64,000 bases of DNA, from the NCBI GenBank assembly GCA_037127255.1, contig JBANSL010000012.1:35951115-36015114 (forward strand), written 5' to 3'. The notes beneath the pieces are model-generated. The model was not told the DNA's origin and did no database searches. It saw only the letters and a list, made by a program, of their open reading frames with translations. Position 1 is the stretch's first letter. Each line of letters begins with the position of its first letter. The DNA comes from Persicaria tinctoria. Its lineage: Eukaryota > Streptophyta > Magnoliopsida > Caryophyllales > Polygonaceae. The translations under genes were made by a program, and so were the position numbers. This document shows, piece after piece, positions 1 through 10,615 of this stretch.

Positions 1-1410
1 CTCCAATCTCGCCGGCTTCGGAACTGAGGGTGGCTCCGGTGGAAATGTTGGCTCTCCGGCGAAATCCCGCTTCTCGTCCCCATCTCTCAGCAGCGAAATC
101 CCTTCTGGCCCTTCATTGTCGTCGTGTCTCCGGCGGGGGGCCTTTGGTCGTCCCAAGAATTAAGGTAATGAAATTGATTTTAGGGATTTCGGGTAATGAA
201 ACTGATTTTGGTTAGGGTTTTTGTTTCCTGAGTTGACTTGGATTTAATTGTGTATTCATCTCTTTGTGAGGAAAGGATGAAACACGAATTTGGTTTGAGT
301 ACAATTCTTTTTCTGTCGTAATTTAGGGTTTGCACTCGCCATTTCGAATTCTACTGGACTAGGTGGAATTGATCCCCTTTTGGAGGTCGAAAGGGCATCT
401 GCTCTGTGATCCTCTCTGATTCGACCTAACATCGCTCACCGCCTTCCTCGTGTCCTCATCTCTGTCATTCTCAAGATCTGGTGTTTCATCATCTTTCACT
501 TCCTGATTATAGGCTTCCTCATCCATCTTCATCTTTCGTCTGCTGTTCTTCCTACCTCTCTCTCACCATCTTGTTCTTTGGTTTATTCGCCTCGACCCGT
601 CGATTCTCTCAGTTCGTTCAAATCCCAGGTTCCATTCCTTCTCTTTCCTCATTCTGTAGAAATTGAATTGGATTCAAATTGATTTAGCGTTTTCTCTTAT
701 CTGTGTGTCTAATTTTTTTACCCTTTCGTAGCTTTGATTGTTTGCTTTGTTGTTGTATGAGACCACCAAACTGATTGTTGCCCCCTCTCCTTCGAAATTG
801 TTAATTTGGTTATTTGTCTTCTTGTTACCTAATGCCCGAATTATGGTCCACTGGTCTCAGACTCAGATTATTGTGGATTCATTTTTGTTGTTGTAAAACC
901 TTAATTTTTAGTTTTATAGTTCATCAGTGTCATTAGATTGGATGGAAACGGAGAGACAGAGTGATAGGTTGAACATTAATGGGGTAAGGGTAGTTTAGAT
1001 TTTGTTTACTTGTTTGGCTAATTTTTGAAGATTTCCAATGCAGTTGAATGGGAGAGGCTAGACTGTGTTTGAATTACTGTCCAATTTGAAGGAAATGTGA
1101 TTTTTCTTTTGCTCGATTGTTTGCGTAGATTCAGATTTTGGGGGTTTAATCACTGGTGATACTTGCAATTTCGGATCATATGCGTAACTGAGCTGAAAAT
1201 TACAGTTTAAACTCCTTGGGTTACATTACATGTGATACAATTAATGTAACTGAGCTACAATTTGAACCTTTTCCCCTACTTTTGAAGATTTGTGCTGAAT
1301 AAACTTTAAATTTGTGGATTTGTTCCAGTATTTGTAAAGATAATCTTAGTTTTGGCTGATCAAGGTAGTTTCTATTATCATCTTCTTAATTCACCGTTGT
1401 TTCTATGGAG
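1..1410. other. Low-coding region, no gene assigned
   Basis: The first 168 bases hold an open frame rich in Gly, Ser and Pro that enters from outside the window and ends at a TAA near 168. It could be the end of an exon or 5' leader sequence; I do not recognise it. The pyrimidine-rich stretch at 420-640 looks like 5' UTR or intron. The rest is T-rich and intron-like, with no frame I can support. Confidence 0.3.
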
Positions 1411-2525
1411 GCAGTTCGACATTGCACATAAAGAAGCTGTGGATGAATTTGCTGAATGGAGATTCATATTCGACAAAGAAAAGGAGAATGCTGATAAATG
1501 CACTAGCGAGCTCGATAAGGTATTCTCTGTTATTCATAACTAGTCAGAGACCTTAACTCCAGCTTTTGAAAGAAAACCAATCTAAACAAGAAAGGGAAGT
1601 GAAGTTAGTTGGCCATCATGATCCATGATTCACTACAAACCACATGAAGGTGAAGGACAAGTAATATAGGCCACAACATATACCTCCTCATCATTTACCC
1701 AAACTACGTGGGCAGATAATAAGTTACTCTTTAGGAAGTTTATTTTATGCAAAATATGTGACTGTTCCATTATCAATCTCCTAGGTGTTCATCACCACTT
1801 CATTCTCGAAAGGTATTTCTGCAACATGCTATAGGGTAAACAATCATAAAGAAGAGATATAAGCATCACCATTATATCTCAAATAAGTTATAAGTTAAAG
1901 TCTGAACAGAAGGCCTTTGGCATAAAAGTGGACCTTCAGAAGCAGAACCATCAGACAGACACACAAGAGATAGAGAACATGGGGAAAAATCATTACAGAA
2001 AAAATGTTGTTAGCTGTCGAATTCCGTCACTGCCTCTTCGTCACTGCCCCTTCGTCAAGAGTTGAAAGGTATAGTTTCGATTTCTTCAAATTGGGTATTG
2101 GGCGATGATTATACTCTAGTTTGCCCTCTATCTGTCATTTGTTTGCTAGCTATTCAAACAGACCTTATATGTTCTTCTTTTCCGTCTTAGATCTGTATAT
2201 GTATCGGCCGATGATTCTAGTGTATATATGATATCCAATCTACTGTTTTTCTGTCGTAATTTATGGTGATGATTATACTCTAGTTTCCGATGATTATACT
2301 CTAGTTTCCGTCTTAGATCTGTATAAGTTTGATCTGAATGGCTATCAATGGATTCAAAATATTAAATTCCCAAGACTCCTGGCTGTTTAAGAGTGTTTGT
2401 TACTATAGATTCTTATGTGTTTTTTAATTTTATTTCCCTGCCTCATCTTATAATCCAAGTGTTGTCTAATTTTTCTGTAGGTTGTCGATATAATACATTC
2501 ATTAGAGCAACCTGCTGGTAGAAAG
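1411..2525 (+). pseudogene. Two phase-compatible exon-like segments of an unrecognised gene
   Basis: Segment 1 is 1411-1519, preceded by AG and followed by GTATTC. It encodes a charged, helix-prone peptide that includes EAVDEFAEWRFIFDKEKENA. Segment 2 is 2481-2525, preceded by a TGTAG acceptor and followed by GTTTGG, encoding VVDIIHSLEQPAGRK. The first ends in phase 0 and the second starts in phase 0, so they splice together in frame, which supports real or formerly real exons. I do not recognise the family; the composition suggests a coiled coil. No start codon, flanking exons or stop could be assigned. It may be part of a gene that starts left of the window, or a captured fragment. Confidence 0.35.
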
Positions 2526-2725
2526 GTTTGGATAGTTTCTTTTACTATGGTTTAAAATTTGAAAGCTGCATACACCATTATTTTCTAAGTTTGATCTGAA
2601 TGGCTATCAATGGATTCAAAATATTAAATTACCAAGACTCCTGCTGTTTAAGAGTGTTTGTTACTATAGATTCTTATGTGTTTTTTAATTTTATTTCCCT
2701 GCCTCATCTTATAACCCAAGTGTTG
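2325..2725. repeat. Direct repeat of about 140 bp (2325-2464 and 2587-2725)
   Basis: The segment starting AAGTTTGATCTGAATGG and ending CCAAGTGTTG occurs twice in the same orientation with only a few differences. The copies are separated by about 120 bases that contain the small exon-like segment at 2481-2525. A shorter tandem of GATGATTATACTCTAG lies just upstream, around 2267-2310. This looks like a local segmental duplication inside intronic or intergenic DNA. Confidence 0.85.
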
Positions 2726-2860
2726 CTTAGGGCCGTTGTAAGGGTGCTCAGTCCTTTGCCTTGACTGATATTCCTGTGATTTGTTTTTAACCAAGTCTTA
2801 ATATCGTGTTCTAAAGTGTCTTACTAAACAAAAAAAATTCCCGTTCTTAGGGGCATAAGC

Positions 2861-2929
2861 GTGATGATGGTTGGTGATCCCTCTGTAGCCAAATCCCAAC
2901 TGCTAAGAGCAATCATGAATATTGCGCCA
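2861..2929 (+). pseudogene. Fragment of MCM3 replicative helicase (Walker A region)
   Basis: A 23-codon stretch reads [18 protein letters not shown] and onward to MNIAP. This is the Walker A (P-loop) region of the MCM family in its MCM3 form: GDPSVAKSQ is the MCM version of GxxGxGKS. MCM3 is an ATPase subunit of the MCM2-7 helicase. The segment follows an acceptor-like TTCTTAG at 2844-2850. The homology ends abruptly after IAP, where a real MCM3 continues into the sensor and Walker B part; here the frame runs into unrelated sequence. No other MCM motif is visible nearby, so this is an isolated exon fragment and not a working gene. Confidence 0.75.
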
Positions 2930-3545
2930 TGGGTAGGGTCTCTCCTAGTGTGGAATAGAAACCAAACATTTAGAAATTTACGGTGTGCTACTAAGAATTT
3001 TCGGATGATAGGTAGAAGCAGAAAAAAGGTTTGTGGTACTTCTACTCAAATAGATTTAGTGTAATCCGTTTTGTTATAATATACTGCAGCAAGGTTTGAG
3101 ATTCTGAGTTAACTTGCCCAAGACTAAAGTTCACCGAGGCTGTTTATTTTGTTCAAATTAAGTATTCACATGCTTGTTTCTTGGAGGAAAATCTCCAAAG
3201 GCTGACTTTTTTATGGCTCTGCATTGGCTATTGCTAACTCGCCTAATTTCTTGGCCTTTACTTTTTCAGTCAGCTAGTTCTTATAAATGAACAGCCAAAC
3301 AAAGAGGAAAAAACAATTCACAATAGTTAGAAAACTTCAATGTTTGCAAAGTTTCTTTTTTAGATTTGTGCAAGTGTCTCATTTTATCCATTTAAATCTG
3401 TTATTTTCTTTTTCATTTTTCTGATTCGACACGACATCTTTCATTTCTCAGCTTAGTTATTTTTTCCTATCTTAGAAAGTCACCAGTTGCTTGGAGTGAA
3501 ATATGAAACTGATCAGTTTATACTCAGTTGTGTTTTTTTTTTGCA

Positions 3546-3650
3546 GAATCATTTATTTATTTTTTGGGTGAATATAAGGGTGACTGGAAGCGGTACCTCC
3601 AAAAACATGAATGTGATCATGATCTTGGCTATCCATATCATTTGCCAAGG
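3546..3650 (+). pseudogene. Exon-like segment, family not recognised
   Basis: A poly-T tract and TTGCAG acceptor precede an open segment containing EYKGDWKRYLQKHECDHDLG, and the segment ends at a CCAAG|GTATAG donor. Splice-like borders and ordered composition suggest a former exon. It lies between the MCM3 fragment and the RDR-like fragment and could belong with the latter. I cannot assign a family. Confidence 0.3.
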
Positions 3651-3889
3651 TATAGCATTTTATGGTTTCCTTTCCCTCAACATTTTAACATTCTTCTTTG
3701 CAATTTGTGGGCTAAGTTTCTTAGGCAAAGTAATGGTTTGGAATCAAAAGAAGCACAAATAAGTTTAGCATGAAATTTGAACGAATTGTGTGTTTGTACT
3801 TATCCTAATCTTACAAAAACTATGTTTAACACGCCATAAACATATGCTCTTTCCTTACTACTTTGTTCGTTATCATTTCTTCTTGCCAG

Positions 3890-3997
3890 GATGAGAGTGG
3901 TTTGGATAAAGACGACCAAGATGGAAAACTTAGGATCCATACAGATGGTTCGGGCTTTATCAGTGAGGAACTTGCTCTAAGTTGTTCGCATAACTGC
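3890..3997 (+). pseudogene. Fragment resembling a gamma-type RNA-dependent RNA polymerase (RDR3/4/5)
   Basis: After the acceptor TTGCCAG the frame reads a Gly/Asp-rich stretch and then GKLRIHTDGSGFISEELAL. Plant RDR proteins carry a comparable TDG-x-G-x-IS motif before the catalytic domain, and the HTDG-GFISE form is that of the RDR3/4/5 group. RDRs copy RNA in silencing pathways. Only this one exon-sized piece is recognisable; it then runs into a poly-T stretch at about 4008 with no clear donor. The DLDGD catalytic motif of the family is absent from the window. I treat it as a fragment, either captured or decayed. Confidence 0.6.
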
Positions 3998-4303
3998 CTT
4001 ATTCTTCTTTTTTTTTAGGATCCCACATGCTCTCTATCTCATAGCTGTCTTGTGCTTGTTCTCTCTCTCTCTCTCTTGTTCCTGTTGTGGGCCTTGTGGC
4101 ATGGTAAGGGTGTGATTTGTGGTGCTGGGTATAGATCTCCTCTTATATTGTATTATACTTTCTCCAGCCGAATAGTTACCTTATTAATATAGGATGTGCA
4201 ACCTTTAATAACCTTGGTGTCCTAAACATGCCAATTTTGTTCATAATACCAAGTAGTCAAATGTAGTGCACCGTGTGGCATTTGATCTATGTTTCTGAAG
4301 ACA

Positions 4304-4512
4304 TGTTCTTTTTGGTTGGTATTGTGGTACTTTGATCTGGTGTATGTATATATAGACAAGATATTGGGTTTATGAACCAAATTGATTTGGTTCATAAGTT
4401 AGCACGTCGAGTATGTTCTCTTTGGTTGGTATTGTGGTCTGGTGTATGTGTGTATATAAACAGGATATTTGGTTTATGAACCAAATTGCTTCGTTTCATA
4501 AGCTAGTACATT
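4304..4512. repeat. Tandem duplication of about 105 bp
   Basis: Unit 1 (4304-4413) and unit 2 (4414-4512) both start TGTTCT-TTTGGTTGGTATTG and both contain GTTTATGAACCAAATTG followed by a TTCATAAG-TAG stretch. They differ by small indels and point changes. The array leads directly into the motif-rich DNA of the CACTA end. Confidence 0.75.
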
Positions 4513-5106
4513 GGTTTTACGGGCAAAAGACATCGGTTTATTGTAACGAAAGACATCACTTTTACGAACTTAACACATTAGTTTTACGTACTAAAAACAT
4601 CAGTTTTACAAACTAATCACATCAGCTTTACGTACAAAAAAAAATCAGTTTTACGAACTAAGCACATCATTTTTATGAACTAAAAACGTCATTGTTACGA
4701 ACTAAACACTTCAGTTTTACGAACTTAACACATCTGATTAATTAATAATTTAGGATGTCTTTACTATATATAAACAACGGTTTTAAAACCGAAAACGATA
4801 TCAATATATGTAATAACATCGGTTTTGTATTTATTCCATATAGCCAAATTTTGGGTGGAAAAATAACATTACAAATTATAGAGAGAAAATGAATATACAT
4901 ATGTAGGATTTCTATACTAGTGATGTCTCTTTCATATTAAAACATCATTTTTATAATTACAAACGATGTTATAAATAATATAGACATCGGGTTCTGGCCG
5001 ATGTGAAAAACTTTTGACTTTTTACAACACCCACATAGACATCGATTTTTTTTTTTTGAAAGACATCGGCTATTACCCGATGTTAAATAACAAATTTCTA
5101 GTAGTG
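4513..5106. mobile_element. CACTA (EnSpm) transposon terminal region
   Basis: The right edge reads AACAAATTTCTAGTAGTG at 5089-5106; its reverse complement begins CACTACTAGAAATTTG, the classic CACTA terminus. The preceding 600 bases carry many degenerate copies of ACATCGGTTTTAC or ACATCAGTTTTACGAACTAA, plus several CATCGG/CCGATG inverted pairs. These match the subterminal repeats that bind the CACTA transposase. The element interrupts the coding sequence of the LINE to its right. I could not find a matching left terminus or transposase frame between 1 and 4500, so the element is truncated or its left end lies outside the window. Confidence 0.8.
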
Positions 5107-6916
5107 TTTGCACATTATTGTTTCTTATTTTATGAGATTTTGTAGTGAATTCTCCATTCCAATTTAGTTTCCAAATTAGTTTATTTGAAGTGTTCCAGGT
5201 TGGGATAGGAGTCTCCAAGATGGGAAGCACCACCTGAGGGGGGGGGGGGGAGAGTTGTCTCAGTAATACAATATTCCATTGTCTTTGAGGATTGGAAAGG
5301 TGGTCCACCTTCATATGAGGATCGTGATTTCTTTGATGGCATCGGAGAGGGAGATTGTTTATCCAGGGGTCCGACCATACATTTATGGTATTTCCATTCC
5401 CCAAGATCCAAAAGAGTCATTTACTAATGGTTTCTCTAAGATGGAGGATCCTTCCAAATTGCCACGAGATATTTTGTTTATTATATTTAAAGATTATGCC
5501 ATCTTTTAGATATTTTTCTTTTATGACTTTGATCATATATTGTTAGGGTTTGTGAGGATTTTCCAAAGTAATTTTAGTTGCAGACTGATGTTTATCTCTT
5601 CGGCCATTTTAAGGCCAAGCCCACCATCTTCCTTATTTTCATAGATCTTTTCCCAACTAATAAGAGGGTTGTATTGTTCATAATTAAGTATATTCCAAAA
5701 GAAATTTTTGTTAATCTGATCGATTTGTTGAAGCTCACCTTGAGGGAGCAAGAAATTTTGCATAAGGTAGTTGACTTTGGAGCCGAGGTTTGCATGAATA
5801 AGCACAACCCTTCCAGCTTGAGATAAGGTTAAGGCCTTCCACTTTGAGAGTTGCTTTTTCAGACTTTGGATTGCTTCTTAAAAAACACAGTTTTTCACTC
5901 TACCTTTGATGATGGGTATGCCTAGATATTTTTCTATTCCTGTTGAAATTGGAATGTTCATATCTCGAGAAAGTGAGTGTGCCAAGTTGACATTTACATT
6001 CCTTAAGACATGCATAGAACTTTCTAGTAGTTGATAACTAAACCTGATTGATTTGAGAAATTGTTCAACAAATTTTGAATCGTATATATGAAGACTTTTA
6101 TGTGAGGTGTTTGCAAAGATAAGTGTGTCATCAAGAAAGGAGAGAAAATGGATTTGGGGTTAGTTTAATCCCAATAAGGGCATCCTCCCTTGTTTCTTCT
6201 TTGTGAAGTTGTCCGACAAAGTTTTCCATAAAAACGACAAAAATGTAAGGAGCTAGGGAGTCTCCCTGACAGATGCCTCTTTGGGGTTTGAACTGTTTAC
6301 CCGGATTATTGTTCACCAAGACCGAGAAAGTTGGTGTGGTTAAGCACTTTGATCATAACCCAGTTAATCCATATTTTATGAAATCCAAATTTTTTGAGAA
6401 CGGCTTCGATGTAACTCCAAATTATTTTATTATAAGTTTTTTCCATATCGAGTTTTAGAGTCGGCCATCCCACCCTTTTTACCTTTTTGTTTATGGAAAG
6501 TGTGAAAAATTGCATGTGCAGTTAGCGTATTATCCTCTATGGACCTTCCTTCAACAAAAGCACCTTGGAAGGGGTTAATGATCTTCGGAAGAATTGTCTT
6601 GAGCCTATTAGCTAGAATTTTGGCAATTGTTTTGTAAATAGTGTTACACAGGCTAATCGGCCTGAAGTGGTTTATGGTCATAGGAGAATCAATTTTGGGA
6701 ATGAAGGCTATAAATATTTGGTTTATTTCAGTGAGCATGTTGTCTGAGTGAAAGAAGGCCCTAATAGATTTACAAACTAAAGACCCAACAATGTGCCAAT
6801 ATTTTTTATAAAATTCCGGGGGAAAGCCATCTGGGCCAGGGGTTTTGTCTTCTGCCATGTTGAAAATTGTTTGTTTAATTTCCTTATTTGTTGGTTGTTT
6901 CGTGAAGTTAGAGTTG
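5107..6916 (-). mobile_element. LINE-1 (broken L1-type retrotransposon), 3' part: RT and connection region
   Basis: On the minus strand this is ORF2 of a plant L1-type non-LTR retrotransposon. Reading from 6916 leftward there is the RT entry motif KTPGPDGFPPEFYKKYW, then FRPISLCNTIYKTIAKILAN, the palm with FKPQRGICQGDS, and the catalytic box as FLDD near 6126-6137. A downstream segment follows (5533-5805, SKVNYLMQNFLLPQG), then VGNGNTINVWSDPWI near 5360-5404. Several frameshifts and stops break it, one just before the FLDD box, so no intact protein is possible. The C-terminal end is cut by the CACTA terminus at 5106. Its 5' continuation is at 7731-8210 and 21377-21632. Confidence 0.9.
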
Positions 6917-7730
6917 TGATCTGATCATATTACTATATGAGCCTGAATCACACGAAATTTCAATTGAGAAAACAGCTTGGCGATACATTGGTATTTTGGA
7001 TCCACCGGACTGTATAAAATTCCGATTGAAGCCTATGAGCACTTGTTGGAAAGCTATTTTAAGTGGATACAACTTCTATGAAGAACAATTTTGCCAAATC
7101 AACCTTGAAGATGACCGAAAATGTTGTTCTTTACAACATTATGAAATCTAGCAGCTTGTTGAAAATGTTTTTGTGCAATCAAGATGCATATTTTGGTATG
7201 TATTGATGGTCTTGAAGGTTGCCGACTCTTCTCCTTTCCGTCCCTTGGTTTCCCACCTCCCTTTTCCATCATTCCGAGGGACCTTTTATATTATCCGCTC
7301 AATAAGTGTTTTAGCTAGCCTTTCGCCTTTCATTTAGTATTGTTTTTCCTATATAAAGAGCTTGTATGCTCACTTAGAAATCAGATTTGAGATTAATGAA
7401 AAGTGTGTTTCCTTTAAATCGAGATGATTCTAAATTGTTGTTGGTGAGATGCCTTCAACGCCCTTTGAGGTGAGATGCCAAAGAGAAACTCGTTTGTTGA
7501 ATCATTCCCGGTGAGATGCTTGTGATTGATTCCCAAACAAAGACTCAATCATTCGAAAGTGAGATTCCGACGTTTGAGAGAGTGAGTTTTGTAGATCTTG
7601 TGGTGAGATGCTCCAAGATCTAGCAATCCATATCCTTGTCTTTTATTTTCTATAAATCCCCAAAAATCACCCCACAAAAAGAGTGTTCGAAAGTTCGAGG
7701 CTTGGTCGATCGATCATTCGGGTTTCATCA
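6917..7730. mobile_element. Insertion in LINE-1, probably a solo LTR of about 0.8 kb
   Basis: The segment begins with TG (TGATC) and ends CA (TTTCATCA). It has a TATA-like CCTATATAAAGAGC at about 7350 followed by a leader-like stretch, as expected of an LTR. The 7440-7620 part repeats GGTGAGATGC several times. No coding frame is present. There is no short target duplication; instead the insert is flanked by a repeated LINE stretch of about 340 bp. The exact left edge is uncertain by about 5 bp. Confidence 0.5.
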
Positions 7731-8210
7731 ATGGGTTAATGATCTTCGGAAGAATTGTCTTGAGCCTATTAGCTAGAATTTTGGAAATTGTTTTGTAAAT
7801 AGTGTTACACAGGCTAATCGGCCTGAAGTAGTTTATGGTCATAGGAGAATCAATTTTGGGAATGAAGGCTATAAATATTTGGTTTATTTCAGTGAGCATG
7901 TTGCCTGAGTGAAAGAAGGCTCTAACAGATTTACAAACTAAAGACCCAACAATGTGCCAATATTTTTTTATAAAATTCCGGGGGAAAGCCATCTGGGCCA
8001 GGGGTTTTGTCTTCTGCCATGTTGAAAATTGTTTGTTTAATTTTCTTATTTGTTGGTTGTTTCATGAGCTTGGAGTTGTCTGCCTCTATTATTTCGGAAT
8101 TTATATTTTTTTTTATCATACCAGGATGCACCATAATTGTATCACGATAGATGAATCTATCAGCTAATTTTGAAGTTATTTGGTTCCTTATTTCTTGATT
8201 ATCAGTAAAA
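7731..8210 (-). mobile_element. LINE-1, middle part with duplicated RT segment
   Basis: About 345 bases (7732-8079) repeat the LINE stretch at 6572-6916 with only a few changes, including the KTPGPDGFPPEFYKK entry. The sequence then continues further 5' into LINE ORF2 (minus strand, 8080-8210, including IYRDTIMVHPG). It stops at 8210, where the gag-only gypsy element begins after its ATAGT target duplication, and resumes at 21377. Confidence 0.85.
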
Positions 8211-8215
8211 ATAGT

Positions 8216-10354
8216 TGTAACACCCCCTTCTGTAAACGAGGGAATGTTGCAGCGCCAATGATTACTCGGACTTTAATGTCTTCGTAACCACCTTAGGCTT
8301 AAAGGGACATGCAACAATGCTCCCACAAACAAGATGATAACATGTATTAAAATAAATACAGCGGAAGACTTTTACCAAAAGAAAATTATATTTTAAATAA
8401 TATTTACAATCGTTTAATTGGTACAGCGGAAGACTTTTAAATACACCGGATAATTAATTAACCAAATTGAACACATTTGGAATTACCCTTTTTTCAAAAC
8501 ATTTAAAATGACCCTTGATGTTCTCCAACGCCTTTGGAACTTCTTCACTAAGATCTCTATACCTGCAACTTAGGTCTGATGCATCGTATACAAATGAGAG
8601 GCACCAGCCGCCACAGTACATAGGGCGGTTAGTTCAATTAAGAACAAGCAAGTGACGACACGAAATAAAAGACCACTTTACACTAAAGATTCATTGACCA
8701 TAAAACGGTATGAACCAAATAGTCCAAAGAAGATTAACACAGACTATTTAAATGTGAATTATAGAATACAAAATAAGCACTCGGCGCAACTTGAGAATTT
8801 ATAAGTTAGGAAGAATAATGGACGTGAGTGATAAATCACTCTAGGAAATTATATTCCGAAATGAGACTGGAATATAATTAAACGCTGAAATTATGACTAA
8901 CTTATTTACGATCACCGTCTTATAAATAATTGTATAACTTTAACTTACAACTAGTATTTAACCAATGAACTACAACATTAAGATCTATATCTTTAATCTG
9001 TACTGAGCGGGTCCGCTCAGATTTTATTTTAATATTAAGTATAATGAACGGGTGCGCTCGGATTTTATTTTAGTATCAAGTGTACCGAACGGGTCCGCTC
9101 GGATTTTCTTATCGATCAAATTCACTGAACGGGTCCGCTCAGTGGATCATTTCCGGGTCCGGAAACGTAGCTTCATGAAACTGGGTAGGAAGCGCTCATC
9201 TTCCTGGTTTATAATAATATGTATTTTATATAACTTGGAAGCGCTCATCTTCCATATTTAATTTATATTATCGTTTATATACTTTACTAGGAAGCGCTCA
9301 TCTTCCTTAACTTTAATTTAATATATTCACATTCTATAACACACTAAACCACAAATCTAAAATCAATAACTTAAGCATTCTTATTTATATATTTTTATAA
9401 GGATTAGGTCCAAAAGATAACCTAAGTCCACACCGAACTAGTATTCAACCAAGTACGGAAATGAATCGAATAAACGACAATTATGGATATAAAAACGGAT
9501 ATATCACATAATTAAACTTAGCATGAAGAGAAAATAATAAATCATGCTTTCATTGAATATGGGCACGTAATGTCATTTATCTAACTTAAATAACCTATAA
9601 AAATAACATTACCCATTTAACATGCCAAAATAGATTATCAATTTAATAAATCACACAAACGGATGGATTGTAATTTATTTAACGCAATTTGGCATGGTTC
9701 AACGGTAGAAAACAACTAGACACGAAAGCACGCAAATGAGCATAGAAAGCTCGGAATATCACTTGCCTCTTTTGACGTTCCTGAATCGCGAGAATAATAT
9801 AAGATTGAGTTCGGTGACTACTGACAATTCTACACGCAAATCACACCACACATAAGAGAAGTTGTTAGTTGGTATTTTATACGTGTAATCGACTTATTAA
9901 ATTCAAACTGAAAATCGAATTAATAGAAAGTCGGTTTTCAATACCAACACGAACCTCCTGAGTTTCTTGTGACGATGTGAGCGCGTAGGGGTCGGGAAGC
10001 GGCTGCGATTCAAAAGAATAATGACCTTAGCTAATTAGCGGTTTAAACCCAAATAAAACTTACAGACACAATCCGTAATTTTTATAATTAGACGAGAACA
10101 ATTATTGTAAGAATAGAAATCATGGGGTGGTTTTTGCAATTTATTCTTCTTCTTCACAAAACCGTGACTGCCATATATGTTTACATTGAAGACGTCACCT
10201 GTTACTGGAATGCGACCACGGTGGTTCGACGCGGATGGCTCGATGTGGCTCGGTGGCTCTGACTTCCGTGAGTGGTGACTCCGACGGCAAGCGGCGCACC
10301 TCCGGGCTGTACAGGCGGCGTTACAGTGGTCCAGCAATGGCGGAAAAGTTGGGG
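8216..10354 (-). repeat. 3' LTR (copy A) of the gag-only gypsy element, first segment
   Basis: It begins TGTAACACCCCC directly after the ATAGT target duplication and matches 18116-20246 almost base for base. It is interrupted at 10354 by the copia element and continues at 15032. The same internal motif arrays are present at 9005-9145 and 9187-9306. Confidence 0.95.
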
Positions 10355-10558
10355 TGTAATAACGTGTACAATTGCAGAGTCAAAGGAGTTGTTATTAGTT
10401 CCTATTTTTACTGTATTTTAACTTACTCCACTCTCCTTGTAATCCCTTGTTTTTAGGCTCTTATAGTTGCGTCAGCTTCTGTACTTGTAATATATATATT
10501 GTGCTCTTCAGTTGAATAAAGACAGATAGCAATTCATCTCAATTTAATCTTGTTTACA
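10355..10558 (+). repeat. 5' LTR of the copia element
   Basis: This 204-bp LTR starts TGTAATAACGTG and ends TTTACA immediately before the PBS. It has a TATA-rich stretch (TAATATATATATTG) at about 10489-10502. No second copy of this LTR exists in the window. Confidence 0.75.
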
Positions 10559-10615
10559 TGGTATCGAAGCCCTAGAATTTTTTTTTCCAACGTCAGTTCT
10601 ATCCTTCCTCTCTCA

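Noticed and set aside
4907..4926. A second CACTA-like end, TTTCTATACTAGTG
   Set aside because: It resembles the terminus at 5106 but lacks the adjoining AAATTTG-type sequence and a target duplication. It is probably chance within the motif-rich region.
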